Shown one piece after another: positions 48,790 to 59,888 of a stretch of DNA of 64,000 nt. The position numbers and the translations under genes are program-made. The notes under the pieces are model-generated. The model ran no database searches, was not told where the DNA came from, and saw nothing but the letters and a program-made list of their open reading frames with translations. Position 1 is the first letter of the stretch. Every line of letters starts with the position of its first letter. The DNA comes from Hyperoodon ampullatus (Eukaryota; Chordata; Mammalia; Artiodactyla; Ziphiidae): the NCBI GenBank assembly GCA_949752795.1, contig OX457059.1, positions 175,658,242 to 175,722,241 of the forward strand, given 5' to 3'.

Positions 48790-49890
48790 GGATGAAAGAA
48801 TGGCGGAATATTTTGAAAGAGAAATGAAAGTGCTTGAGAAGAACCAAATGGAAATTCTAGAAGTGAAAAGTATGGTATATGAAAAATAGATGAAAAGTGT
48901 TTAAGAACGCCTCTGACCTGAAGGCAAACCGAGAGTGGTGAGGAGCGCGGGGCAGGCTCTGAAGGCAAGGCTGCCCATTGAGTGCGGAGGGAGGAAGCCT
49001 AGACGGGCACTGGGCAGGGGGAACGGGGCCTGGTCCAGCTGCGTGACCCTGATGGCGTCCCCGTCTGTGAAGTAATCAGATTAGCTGTCCCTCAGCTCCT
49101 GCCCAGCCCCCAGACCCACTAGGGATCAGGGAGCTCACTGCCCCACATGTCATCCCCCACTTGGGTCAGGGTTTCTTTGGCTCCCGGGTCACCTCTCAGG
49201 GGACCAACCCAGAAGCAGGGCTTTCCAACACCGGAGCCACCATCAGGCAGATTCTGCAGGGCCCGGCCGCAGCCTGGGTGCAAGTCCATTCCCTGCCGAC
49301 CTTGAGGGCTCCCCTGGTCCCACCCTCACGTCCTCAGCTGCACGCAGCCCACGGTGCCTTCCCCAGGGCAGGACAAAGGCCTGACCAGCAGGCCTGCGGC
49401 AACAGGACAGCTCCTGGGATTGGCCAGCTGGAGTGGCTGTGTGAGCTCGCGGGGCCCTTGTTGACCCCGCCGTCCCCACCTCCCGAGCCTCAGGGGATGA
49501 GTGGAGACACTGGGCTCTGGGCACATGAGAGCCTCAGGTCAGGGAGCAGAATTCCACTGCCTTGCAGCTCGTTGTAAAACCACCGCCCTCGGGCTGTACA
49601 GTCACTTCAAGACAAGCCCTGCCCACGCCAGGGTCCAGACCCTGCTGCCCTGGCTTCACCAGATGGAGGGACCAGACCACTTGCCAGTCGAGTTTGGATC
49701 CAGACAGAGAGGTTTCTAGGGCTCGACCCAGAGTGGGCTGCACCTGGTGACGCAGGAGGAACCTTCTCCACGTCCCACCCATGGCCTGTGTTCTCGGTGC
49801 AAAGCAGTGAACTGGCCGTGTGCATGTCAAGACCCCGTCAGGAGCTTGCTGGACATGTGTTCATGACACGAATGATGAGACTGCAAAGCA
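48790..49890. other. unique DNA with a possible MIR core
   Basis: GATGGCGTCCCCGTCTGTGAAG near 49050 is MIR-like. The rest is GC-rich and unassigned. Confidence 0.4.
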
Positions 49891-49992
49891 CGTGTGTCTA
49901 GGTGTGTGTGTGTCTATATGTGTGTCTCTGTGTCTGTGTGTCTATGTCTGTGTGTGTCTACATGTGTGTGTCTCTGTGTGTGTCTGTGTATG
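49891..49992 (+). repeat. (GT)n/(GTCT)n simple repeat
   Basis: About 100 bases of GTGTGT with interspersed TCTATATG, CTCTGTGT and CTACATG words. The VCVCLC-like frame across it is an artefact. Confidence 0.93.
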
Positions 49993-49994
49993 AA

Positions 49995-52575
49995 GGTGGG
50001 ACTCAGACCCACCGGGGTCCCTTTGGGGTGCAGTAAAGACTCAGAGCCCGTCTGTGGGCGTTTGATGCTGATGGCTGTCCGGCCCAGACCCATCCTCCTG
50101 GACAGGCTCTGGCCTTTGGCACCAGTGGGTGAGTCAAGCTGCGTGAGCACCGTGTGGGCAGGGCCACACACTGGCCCCACCATCGTAAAGACCTTTCCCA
50201 GCTCCTCAAGCCGCACCCAGGCCCCGGGCCCTGCACTTCACCTCCCTCTGCGTCTCCCCCGTCGGCTGCCGGGCCCGGCGGTGGCTGTGACCCTCACTGG
50301 TCCACGTCAAGGTTGCCCTGGTCCAGACGCAGAGCCTGGGGGACAGGCAGCTTCGGGGCAGCCAGCAAACCCAGCGTTAGAAGGTCACGGCCCAGACGCC
50401 GGTCTCCCCGGGACTCGGAGGAACCCCGGGCGACACCCTCACTTCAGTCAACACAGAACCGGGACCAGAAGGCAAGCCTTCCAGGAGGGTGAGGCCCGTT
50501 CAGTTTGAAAGGTCCTCTGGGATTTGTTCAGAGGAAGAGGGTTCAGAACCGTACAGCTGGAAACGGGAGCCTGCTCTCAGGATTTCGGGTTCCCTGATGC
50601 AGCAGGGTGGCCGCTCCTGGGTCAGCAGGGGCCGGAGGGACAGTGGTGGCGCTCGGCTCGCAGGGCGCGGGAGTGCGGGCCGGCGGCGGGGGGAGGAGGG
50701 GGCCTCAGAGCAGCCCCGTTTGCTTTCCTCGCGGTCACGTCTCCCGAGCAGCTGTCTCTCCAGGACAGGAGTGGCACGGCCACTTCCCCAGGAGCCCCCC
50801 GCCCGCACAGGGCACCTGCCAGGCCCCAGGTGATCTGAAGCTCGTACGTCCATCCTGCTTCGCGCTGACTGACTGCGCGCTGGGCCAGACGCGCCCAAGC
50901 ACCCCACCGACGGCTGCGGCGCGGTTAGCGTTTCACAGACGCCAGGGGCGGGTTTTCTGTCCTGCACTTTCCACGTTCGGGTCCGAGCAGGAGACAGGAA
51001 ACGTGGGCGCATGAGGCCGGGTCCACCCTCGCGCCTTTGCAGAAACAAAGAGGAGACACACGCTCGGCTGGCGGGGGCTGCCGTCCTCTTCCCCGAGGGC
51101 CGGAGCGGGAGCCCACGAGGCTGGCACCTCCCGTACCATCGGAGGACCACGACCCCTGGAGCTACGGCCTCAGCTGCCAGCTGCCGTGTCCCCTTGAACC
51201 ACCGCCTGGTCTCCAGCCTCTGAGGAGTGTCCTGGCAACAGGCTGAATTGTGACCCCAGACCCCGCCACCAATATACTCGTGGGTCGAGTTGAGGGGAGG
51301 GTGGAGGCTGACAAGGGTCCAGTCAGACCCCTTGGCAGTCAAGGCCCTGTGGTCCCGTGGCAGCGGGGCGTCTGGGTGAGGATCCGTGGTTCCCCCCGCT
51401 CGGCTTCAGCAGAGCCGGAGAGCATCTGCCCAGCCCTCACTGCCCCAGCCGGGCCCCAGGTCTGTGCCCTGACCCCGGCCTAGAGCTCACACTGTCTGAC
51501 ACCTGAGCTCACGCTGTGTGTAACCCTTTGACTTGCGTTCACACGGTCCCGTCTTTGTAAACCTGCAAAAGAAAGATGCTCTAACTGCCAGTCAAGACTG
51601 CTGCCTCCTCCTGCTTTGATCCCACTGCCAGGTGGCCACCAGTATCCCTGGCCTCTGGAAGACCACAGGTTCGGGGGCGTCCTGACCACCTGCTCAGGGG
51701 CCCCATGCAGCCAGGAGGGCTGACCGCAGGGAAGCAGGGTTCCAGCCCCGCCTTGGATCAGCATTGTCATGAAAGGAAAATTCCGAGTCAGACGAAACAC
51801 AGGTCACGACCTGTGAGCCTCTAACCTGGGCGGGCTGGCTGGTGCCACCCCTTGGCCCTAGCGCGGCCATGGGACGTGTCCCCTGCCCCAGGGCAGGTCA
51901 CTGTCACTCCGGGTCCTTGTGGGCCCACATGGTGGCTGTCCCTGGCCCAGAGGTCTCGTTCCTGTGGCACAGCCATCCTCTGACCTCGCCCCCTTTCAGA
52001 GGGTTCCCACCTGGCTGAGTCGGCCCCTGGGACCCCCCTGTTCAGCAGCCTGAACTCCCTGTGAAGCTCAGGTACTTCTCTGCAGCATCGCCTCCAGGAG
52101 AGCCTGTGCCGGTGGATCCTGGGGCCTGGGGTCTCAGTGGCTGAGCCTTAGCAACTCTCCCGCCTGCCCAGGGGGACCAGGGCATGGGGCCGAGGGCCCA
52201 GCAATCCCAAACTGCCTCTGTTTCCCCCTCGACGTGATGCAAGAATTGCAAAGCTCCCGAGAGCTCAGATGCCAGCCTCTCCAGGAAGCCGACCACTGAA
52301 TGGTTTTCCTGGAACCAGTTCCCCTCCCAGCCCTGCCTTCTTATCACCCACCCAGAACCAGAGAAGGAATTCGTCCTTCCAGGGGAGCAGTTTACAGGGG
52401 GGCCGGGCCGCAGACACAGTGCAGAGGGTCCACCCCGGGGAGGCCCGAAGTGGGGAGCACAGCGCCAGGGCAGGGCCCAGCTCCCCCTTGCTCCGCCAGC
52501 CGGGAAGCTTTGTTTCATTTCATTCACAGATGGGGCTTCCAGGTAAGACTTCTCTTGAAGAAGTTTCGTGGGTTT
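49995..52575. other. GC-rich unique DNA including a CpG-rich block
   Basis: 50640-51130 is CpG-rich, with GCGGGCCGGCGGCGGGGGGA near 50680 (also a potential G-quadruplex). No exon or start could be assigned. The rest is unassigned. Confidence 0.45.
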
Positions 52576-52577
52576 TT

Positions 52578-52812
52578 TTTTTTTTTTTTTGGCTGCATTG
52601 GGTCCTCACTGCTGCACGCAGGCTTTCTCTAGTTGCGGGAGCGGGGGCTTCTCTTGTTGCGGAGCACGCGCTCTAGGCATGCGGGCTCCGTAGTTGTGGC
52701 GCACGGGCTCAGCTGCTCCGCAGCATGTGGGATCTTCCTGGACCAGGGCTTGAACCCGTGTCCCCTGCATTGGCAGATGGATTCTTAACCACTGCGCCAC
52801 CAGGGAAGTCCT
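52578..52812 (-). mobile_element. tRNA-derived SINE, antisense
   Basis: Starts with a long T run (antisense tail), then GGCTGCATTGGGTCCTCACT, and ends CACCAGGGAAGTCCTC. Flanks TCGTGGGTTTTT and TCGTGGATTTTT act as a target-site duplication with one mismatch. Confidence 0.92.
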
Positions 52813-52814
52813 CG

Positions 52815-54048
52815 TGGATTTTTTAAAGTCTAAAGAGCACTGGATAGAGATGAGGTGCTGAGGTCTCTGCCCAGAGAAAATCTGGTTCCCGACTCCGGAC
52901 CTTCTGCCATGACAGGCCCATGCGGAGCGGCTGGTGCGGCCCCCACCCCCCAGGCTGTTGGAGGAGCTGAGATGCCTTTGGGGCTGTTGTGAGCTTAAGG
53001 GGGGTGGTGACGAGTCACCCTGGCCGCAGTGCCCCCACCCCGCCCCAGCGTCTGTGTGCACAGTGGGGCCTGCAGTGAGTGTGGCCACCTCACAGGGCCT
53101 GCACAGGAGGCGAGTGGCAGGGGTGCCTGAGAAGCAGCCTCGGTCTCCGCCACACTACCAACCCCAGGACGCATGCAACCCCAGGACTTGGACTCAGAGG
53201 GTGTCAAAAATGACCAAAGGGAGGAAGAAAGCTTCTCTCTCAGAGATGAGCCCAGAGAGGGGTCCAGGGGGGCCTGATTGTCCTCCACTCTCCCCAAGGG
53301 GCAGCTCCCCGGGATCCAAGCCCAGCTCCGGCTCTTTCTGGCCGGCAGCCCCAGGCGGGTTATTTCAGCTCAAAAGCCACATCTTCCTCCGCTAGATGCG
53401 TTTAATATGTTATCCAGGCTTCCCCCCAACCAAGCTCCATCACGCCCACTGCACTAGGTTTGCCAGGAGTCGGGGTGAGAGGGAGACACAGGGGCCACCC
53501 TGGGCCGGGGCTTCCGAGGGCCCTGCCCTCGCCTCCCCGTGGGGCCTGGGGGCCGGCACGACGCCAGGCCTCACCCCCGCACTTTGTCCCCACGTCCGAC
53601 GTGACCCCTCTGTGCAGCTGGGAGTGGGTGCCGGGAGCTGAGCCTGCAGGGAAGTCGCCCCATCCCTGCCAGCCCCACGTGGACAGCTGGGAGCACAGCC
53701 AAGGAGGGCAGCCCTGATAAAGCCAAGGACACGCCCGTGGCCCACAGAGGCAGATGAGGCGGGACAGCTGGAGGGTGAACTTAAAAAGCACATAATAAAC
53801 GTCCTCAGAGAAATCGGAGCAGGATGGTGGCAGGCCTGGCACCTGCCCAAACAGCAAAAGTGCTGGTGACATGAAGAGAGCCTTTGGGGTTCAGGCCACC
53901 CGACGAGGGCAGAGGGGGTGCTCAGAGCCCACACAGGGCAGCACAGCCCGGAGCCAGGGACACCTGCCCAACTGCGTCCCAGCACCAGCCTCGCAGCGTC
54001 ATGGAGAAACGTGGTGGAACCGGACAGAGTGGGGAACACAGTCCCAGG
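52815..54048. other. GC-rich unique DNA
   Basis: No gene was recognised. The frame at 53440-54039 minus (199 codons) has no domain and runs into the tandem array on its far side. Confidence 0.4.
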
Positions 54049-54306
54049 GAAACATAATCACAGGGGGACATAGTTACAGGGGAACTAAATCACAGGGGGA
54101 CAGAGTTACAGGGGAACTAAATCACAGGGGGACAGAGTTACAGGGGAACTAAATCACAGGGGGACAGAGTTACGGGGGAACGTGATCACAGGGGGACAGA
54201 GTTACGGGGGAACTAAATCACAGAGGGACAGAGTTACAGGGGAACTAAATCACAGGGGGAACGTGATCACGGGGGAACGTGATCACAGGGGAACATGACC
54301 CCAGGT
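54049..54306 (+). repeat. 32-bp G-rich minisatellite (dimer of a 16-mer)
   Basis: Tandem units alternate ACAGGGGGACAGAGTT and ACAGGGGAACTAAATC, giving a 32-bp unit made of two related 16-mers, about eight copies. Later units vary (ACGGGGGAACGTGATC). Every 16-mer has a run of four or five G on the plus strand, so long-loop G-quadruplexes are possible. It abuts a different 42-bp array on its right. Confidence 0.95.
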
Positions 54307-54309
54307 AAA

Positions 54310-57300
54310 CGTGTTTTCGGTCAGAACTGATAAGGCAGCTGTAGAGAAAGAAGGTTTCCAGTCAAAGATAAGTACTCAGTAAATAGGGAAGTAAGGTTTG
54401 AAGTCATAAATTATACCCAAGGTGATAGAGAAAGAAAATATTACTTCAGAAATGATCATTCAGATGTTTGAGGGAAAGGTTGCAGTCATAAATAATTCAG
54501 AAGCAGAGGTTTCCAGTCATAAGTGGTAACTCGGGTGTTAGGAACAGGGTTCTAGTCACAAATCATAAGGAAGGTGATAGAGAAAGCTTTCCTGTCATAA
54601 GAGATATTCAGGTGATGGAATACAAGGTTTCCAGTCAAAAGGGCAACACAGCTGATAGAGGAGAAGTGTGCCAATCGTGAAGAATAACTCAGATGGTAAA
54701 GAGAGAAAGATTTCCAGCCCAAAATGGTTAACTCAGGTGACAGAGATCACGTTTCCAGGCATAAATGATAACTAATGTGACAGGGACCAAAAGTGTTTCA
54801 GTAAATAAACAACAGCTCAGGTGGCGGATACATTTCCAGACATGGCGGTAACCCAAGCACTAGAGAAAGCAGGTTCCTATCATAAATGTGAAGACAGGTG
54901 ATAAAGGAAAAAGGTTTTCAATCATGAATGACAAATCAGGTGATAGGAAAGATTTCCTTTTATAAATTATAAAGTAGGTGCTAGACAAAGAAAGGTATTC
55001 AGTCATAAATGATAATCCATGGGAAAAAAAAGTTTCCCAATCACAAATGATTATTCAAGTGTTAGAAAAAAGCAGGTTTCCAGTCATAAGTGATAACTTG
55101 GGGGATAAAGAGAAGGTTCCGGTCATAAATGAAAATAGGTGATAGAGATAGATAGACGTTTTCTAGATGTAAACGATATTTCAGTAATAGAAAAAGAAGG
55201 CTTCCAGTCATAAGTAATGTCAGGTAACGGAGAACGAAGATTTCCTGTCACAAGTCATAAATCAGTTTATAAAAAATAAGATTTCTAGCTATAAATGATA
55301 ACTCAGATCAGACAGAGAAAAATGTTTACAGTCACTAATGGTAACTCAGCAGATAAGGAACAAAAATTTCCAGTCATAACTTGTAACTAAAGAGATGCTT
55401 ACAACTGAGGAGTATCTAGTCATAAATAACAACCATGGTCACAGAAAAAAAATGTTTCCATCATAAATGATAATCAAGAGATTGAAAAAGAATTCCACTC
55501 ATAAATGAAAACTAAGGTCAAAAAGAAAGAAGTTTTCCAGTCTTACATGATAACTCAGGAGACAGGGGAGGAGGTTTTGTGTCATAAACAATAAGTGAAG
55601 TGATAGAGAAGGGAAAACTCCAGTCATGAAGGAGAAAACACACGATAGAGAAAGATGACGATACCAGGTGATATGGAGAGGGTTCCTACGCATAAAGGAT
55701 AAATCTGATGAAGGAAAAGGTTTTCCAGCCATAAGTGATAATTTGGGCGAAAGAGAAGAAGTTTGTCATAAATGATAATTCAGGAAATAGAGAAAGAAGA
55801 TTTCCAGTCATAAATGGTCACTAGTATGAGACAGACAAGGTTTCCAGTTATAATTGATTACTCAGGTGACAGAGAAAGAATGATTCAGGTCATAAAAGAT
55901 AAATCATATGATAGAGAAAGAGTGTTTCCAGTTGTAAATAATAACTCAGGTGATAGAGAAACTCAGGTGAGAGAAAATGAAATGTTTTCAGTCAAAACTT
56001 GTAACTCAGGTAATAGGAAAGAACACTTCCAGTTATAGATAATAATTCATAAGCTAGAGAAGAAGGTTTTGAATCACAAATGAAGGCTTATATTATAGAG
56101 AAAGAAAGGGTTCCAGTCATAAATAATCATTCAGGTGATACAGAAAGAAGGTTCCTAGTCAAAATAGAGAAGTAAGGCGATAGAGAAAAGGTTTCTAGTC
56201 ATAGATAAGACAGAAAAAGAAAGGTTTCCAATAATTAGTGATAGTTCAGGTGACAGAGGAAAAAGGTTTCACTCATAAATGATAACTCAGGTGAGAGAGA
56301 AGGAAGGTTTCCAGACCTGAATGATGTCAGGTGATAAAGAGACAAGGTACCAGTCATACATTATGGAGAAAGAAGGTTTCCAGTCATAAATGGTAACCAA
56401 CATTATAAAAAAAAAAGGTTTCCATCACAAACGCTAACTCGGATCACAGAAAAAGAAGACCGTCCATGGTCAATAAACCAGTGCACGCTTGGGGAAAAAA
56501 AAAAAAAAAGGAGACCATCCGTCACGAAGGTAACAGGGTCACAGAGAAGGAAATGTTCCAGCCTCATGTGATGACTCAGGTGTCAGGACAGAAGACGTCT
56601 TGTCGTAAACGAGGGTTCGGGTGCCAGAGGAAGAAGGGTAACAGTCACAAATGACAACTCAGGTGGCAAAACTGAAGGTTGTTGCTCAAAACTAGTAAAA
56701 AAGAAGAGTTTCCAGTCAGGAATGATAGCTCAGGTGATGGTGAAAGACGGTTTCCAGTCATAAGTGACAACACCGGGGGTAGAAAGAGATGACCTCCAGT
56801 CACAAATGCTAAATCAGGAGACATAAATACGGTCTCCAGCCCTAAGCGGTAACTTCCGTGACACAGGGAGAAGTTTCTAGTCATAAATGGTCACTCAGGC
56901 GACAGAAAACCTTTCCAGTCATAAAACCCAAGTCAGGTGACGCAGAAAGAAGTTTCCTGATCATAAATCGTAACTCAGGTGCTCCAGACAGAAGACCACT
57001 TGTCACAGAGGCACATCGAGCCACTGAGAAGGTAGTTTGCAGACACAGACAACCCAAGTGATACAGAAAGAAAGGATTCCCCTCAGAAGGGATGATTCTC
57101 TGAAAGAGAAAAGAGGCTTCGCGTTGTGATGACGTCGGGGGATAGAGGAGGAAGGTTTCCAGTCGGTAATAATGACTCGGGTGACAGGGGAAGAAACTGT
57201 CTTGTCTTAAATTCTAACTGAGGTGATTGATAGAGGAGGAAGTTTTCCAATAACAGATGCGAACTCAGATTATAGACAAAGAAGCTTTCAGGAACAAAGG

Positions 57301-57560
57301 ATAACTCACGTTAGAGAAAAGGAAGGTTTCCGGTCAGAGTAGATAAATCTGGAGATGATAGAGAATAAAGGTTTCCATCCATAAGTGACAGCTCAGGTGA
57401 GAGAGAAAGAAGGTTCCAGTTCTGAATGATATAAGGTGACTGAGAACAAAATATTTCCTGTCCTGAACAGTAACCAGATGGTCGAGGGAGGAAGTTTGAG
57501 TCGGAAATCAGAACTCAGGGGATGGAAAACCCACCTCCCCATCACGAAGGACACTTCAGC
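54310..57560 (+). repeat. degenerate 42-bp purine-rich minisatellite, about 3.2 kb
   Basis: A tandem array whose approximate unit is GG, TTTCCAGTCATAAATGATAA, then CTCAGGTGATAGAGAAAGAA. By length it holds roughly 70 units of 35-50 bases, all in one orientation, each diverged. The plus strand is strongly A+G rich. A 15-base A run lies near 56496-56510. It has no coding content; the short frames in it are chance. I do not recognise it as a named satellite. Confidence 0.93.
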
Positions 57561-57583
57561 CCGCGGAGAGAGGCTGCCACCGC

Positions 57584-57597
57584 GTTGCCATGGTGAC
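57584..57597. promoter_or_regulatory. RFX-like X-box
   Basis: GTTGCCATGGTGAC is an imperfect palindrome of two X-box half-sites (GTTGCC and, on the other strand, GTCACC). It sits at the left border of the CpG island. Function is inferred. Confidence 0.45.
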
Positions 57598-58407
57598 AGG
57601 AGCCACCACCCTGGGGCACCGCTTCGCTCGAGTCACGGGCCCTCGGGCAGGAACCACTGGCCTCCACAGAAGGGCCTCCAGGCTGGGTGGGCGGAGCCAC
57701 CGTCGTCAGCTTGCTCCTGGGCCTTTCTGCGAGGTGTCACCTCCAAGCCGGGTGGAGGGGCTGCGGCCACGGTGCCCTCAGCTCAGCGCCTGGCTCCTCG
57801 GTGGCGTGACCGTGAGAATTGCCGTCGCCATCCCCGATCCCCGTCGCCTCGTCCTCCAGGTCATCCTGCCCGGGAAGTTCTGCTCCGTCCGGCCCCGTGT
57901 CCGCGGCCTCTCCCGCAGGGCGCCCCTCCCGGCTGAGGGGTCGGGCCGGAGCCCTGCGCGCCAGGCGAGGGGCTCAGGAGAGGCCTGGCCAGCGGGCGCC
58001 GTGTCCGGCGGGCTCACTGGGCCGCACAGGAACCTGCCCCCAGGGGGTCGGCCGCGCGGACCCACCCTGGCCCCAGGGCCCGGCCCAGAACGTGCCCACG
58101 ACAGCCTGCGCCCGGTGAGGCGCCCGGGGTCTGCGTCCTCTGCTTGGGGGGCCTGGCCCGCTCCCCCCGAGTGAGCTGGGGCCTGAGAAGGCAGGATGGG
58201 CGCGGAGCATCCGTGTTCCCGCCCCCACCTGGCTGGCATGCGGGTGCCGATGTCCCGTGGGCACGGGCACACACGGCGGCGGGGGAGGAGGCCACAGGGC
58301 CTGAACAGGAGCGCGGGGCAAGGCTGGCCGTCTCTGCTGACCACTCTCGCCCCGCCCCCCGGGCCCTGGCTGAACCCGGAGCCCCTGCTGTCCGTCCCGC
58401 GGAGCAG

Positions 58408-58425
58408 CGCTGCCCCCTGGTGCCC
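58408..58425 (-). promoter_or_regulatory. CTCF-like motif
   Basis: On the minus strand this reads GGGCACCAGGGGGCAGCGC, a close match to the CTCF core CCASCAGGGGGCRS. It lies in the CpG island, oriented the same way as TRIP13 transcription. Occupancy depends on cell type and methylation and is not shown here. Confidence 0.55.
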
Positions 58426-58604
58426 AGAGGCGGTGGCGTCAGACACACCCGCGTTCTGGGAAACGGCCCGGTGGAGCCCATTCGGACCGTCCCTCGCAGG
58501 GCTTCCCTCCCCCGCTGCCCCCGCGCTCCCCTCTCCTCGCATCTGGACCCCTGGACGCTGGGCACTTCAGTAGCAACCCTGGAGCGTGGAGCACCCCCTC
58601 CCCT

Positions 58605-59030
58605 CTTCTGACCCCAGGGCCCACAGACACCACTTTCACCCTATTTCAGGGTCTTGAGGAGACCACAGAGGCAGGCCCCGGCCCCAGGGCCGCAGTCGCT
58701 CTAGGCCTGGATCTGACCGGAGCCAAGCACGGCCGACGGCCCAGGGGCGGAAACTCGGGTCCTCCCACCCCCAGCCCAGCCCTGACCCTGACCCTGGGCC
58801 TCCCGGGGCTGCACAGCCACTTGCAGACGATGCACCTTCACCTCAAGGCGTAAAACAGGCTAAAAGTCAAGTAATCGTGTGAGTAATTTTAAAATAAAAC
58901 TCAAAGCATTTGAGAGTGATAAGAGAATCAAAATGAGAAAATTTTGGAAAAACAATTTTAATACTTAAGAAGTTCTGTGACAAAAGGTAACGTGTTCTTT
59001 TAAAAGTATATACGAAACACTAATGTGAAA
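58605..59030. other. spacer between CpG island and TRIP13 3' UTR
   Basis: GC-rich text to about 58850 changes sharply to AT-rich text that may belong to the distal TRIP13 3' UTR. No gene was recognised. Confidence 0.4.
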
Positions 59031-59792
59031 TTTATTTTAGCATGAGATGAAAGCAACAAACACAATATTCTGTGGAATACATCAATTATTGGCCAATTTA
59101 TTTTACACCTGTTAACGTCAATCTGCATTTGAACCGTGACTGACTGGGAAACGTCCCCGTAACGCCGGCCTGCGCAGGACACCAGGGAGGCTCGCCCCAC
59201 ATCACCCACTCTTCCCCCGCAAATGGAGCCTGTCTGCTTACTGAGAAGAGCGCCTGCCCTAGAATTTTCTCCTCAATTTCTGTTAACATAGGAATGGGTT
59301 TTTCTTATTCATCCGTCTCCAAAATGTCTGCACTAAACAGAACAAGCTCACGGCAAGAAGCAAATGCTGCCTTGCCTTGAGTGACGTGTACTTTTCTTTT
59401 AATGCTATGATTACATTCTTATTTAAGGCAATGTAGTTTCTGCTTCGCTTCTATAAAACTTAGTCATCTTTTTTAAACAAAATTTGTCAGCATTTTGGGC
59501 CCAATCAACCGGAGCCAGGCTAGAGTAAGGACATCTAGACAGTTCTTTACAAAGAGACACAGAGCTCAGATGATCGTCTTCTAAAACAGAGAAAACGACA
59601 GGCTGTTTGTCTTCTAACACACGTTTAAAAATACGTAAATATAACATGCTTCTTGAACAACACCAGCCTGTGGGTTTCTGGCCAGCAAGGCTCAGCCACG
59701 GGCTCGGAGATTCCCGGGGCGGCCGCTGCTGTGAGAGAAGCCTGTCGCCTCCTTGCTGTGTGCTCAACGAGAACGCAGACGGGGACGCCAGG
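59031..59792 (-). other. TRIP13: TRIP13 3' UTR (putative extent)
   Basis: Downstream of the stop codon the sequence becomes AT-rich and shows no coding continuation. Possible poly(A) signals on the minus strand are ATTAAA (complement of 59398-59403), AATAAA (complement of 59097-59102) and AATAAA (complement of 59031-59036). Which one is used cannot be told from sequence alone. Signals further downstream are possible. Confidence 0.5.
59097..59102 (-). terminator. candidate TRIP13 poly(A) signal AATAAA
   Basis: The plus strand reads TTTATT here, giving a canonical AATAAA on the TRIP13 strand about 690 bases after the stop codon. A second AATAAA follows at the complement of 59031-59036. Usage is inferred only. 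Confidence 0.45.
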
Positions 59793-59888
59793 TCACACGC
59801 ACGACGAGAGCTTCTTTCTGTCCTCAAACTGCTTGTCCACGGCCAGAGACAGGGCCTGGAGGAAGCCCTCGATGGTGATGGTGGGGGC
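59793..59888 (-). CDS. TRIP13: TRIP13 terminal coding exon and stop
   Basis: The coding part of the last exon is 96 bp (31 residues plus TGA) and follows the acceptor TTTCCAG. It reads [20 protein letters not shown], then [11 protein letters not shown] and the stop (TGA, complement of 59793-59795). Length equals the human exon. The last residues differ from the human ending RKKLAAYI as I remember it, so the extreme C-terminus has drifted although the frame is intact. Confidence 0.94.
   Translation of the reverse strand, partial: APTITIEGFLQALSLAVDKQFEDRKKLSSCV

Larger units (their letters stand above)
57580..58600. promoter_or_regulatory. CpG island downstream of TRIP13
   Basis: About 1 kb with many CpG (for instance roughly nine in 57901-57960), starting abruptly where the minisatellite ends. 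It carries an RFX-like X-box at its left edge and a CTCF-like motif near its right part. It lies about 0.5-1 kb beyond the TRIP13 3' UTR. No exon is recognisable in it, though long open frames occur on both strands through low stop density. Confidence 0.6.

Noticed and set aside
50500..51342. 280-codon open frame on minus
   Set aside because: Overlaps a CpG-rich block where stops are scarce on both strands; no domain or exon structure.
54049..57560. CRISPR-like array
   Set aside because: Units are contiguous tandem copies with no unique spacers between conserved repeats, there are no cas genes, and the DNA is mammalian. It is a minisatellite.
57778..58542. 254-codon open frame on minus in the CpG island
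   Set aside because: Overlapping frames are open on both strands, as expected in CpG-rich DNA; no similarity to any family I know.
1..59000. NKD2 exons expected by synteny
   Set aside because: I looked for the N-terminal exon and the histidine-rich C-terminal end on the minus strand and recognised neither, so NKD2 probably lies outside the window.
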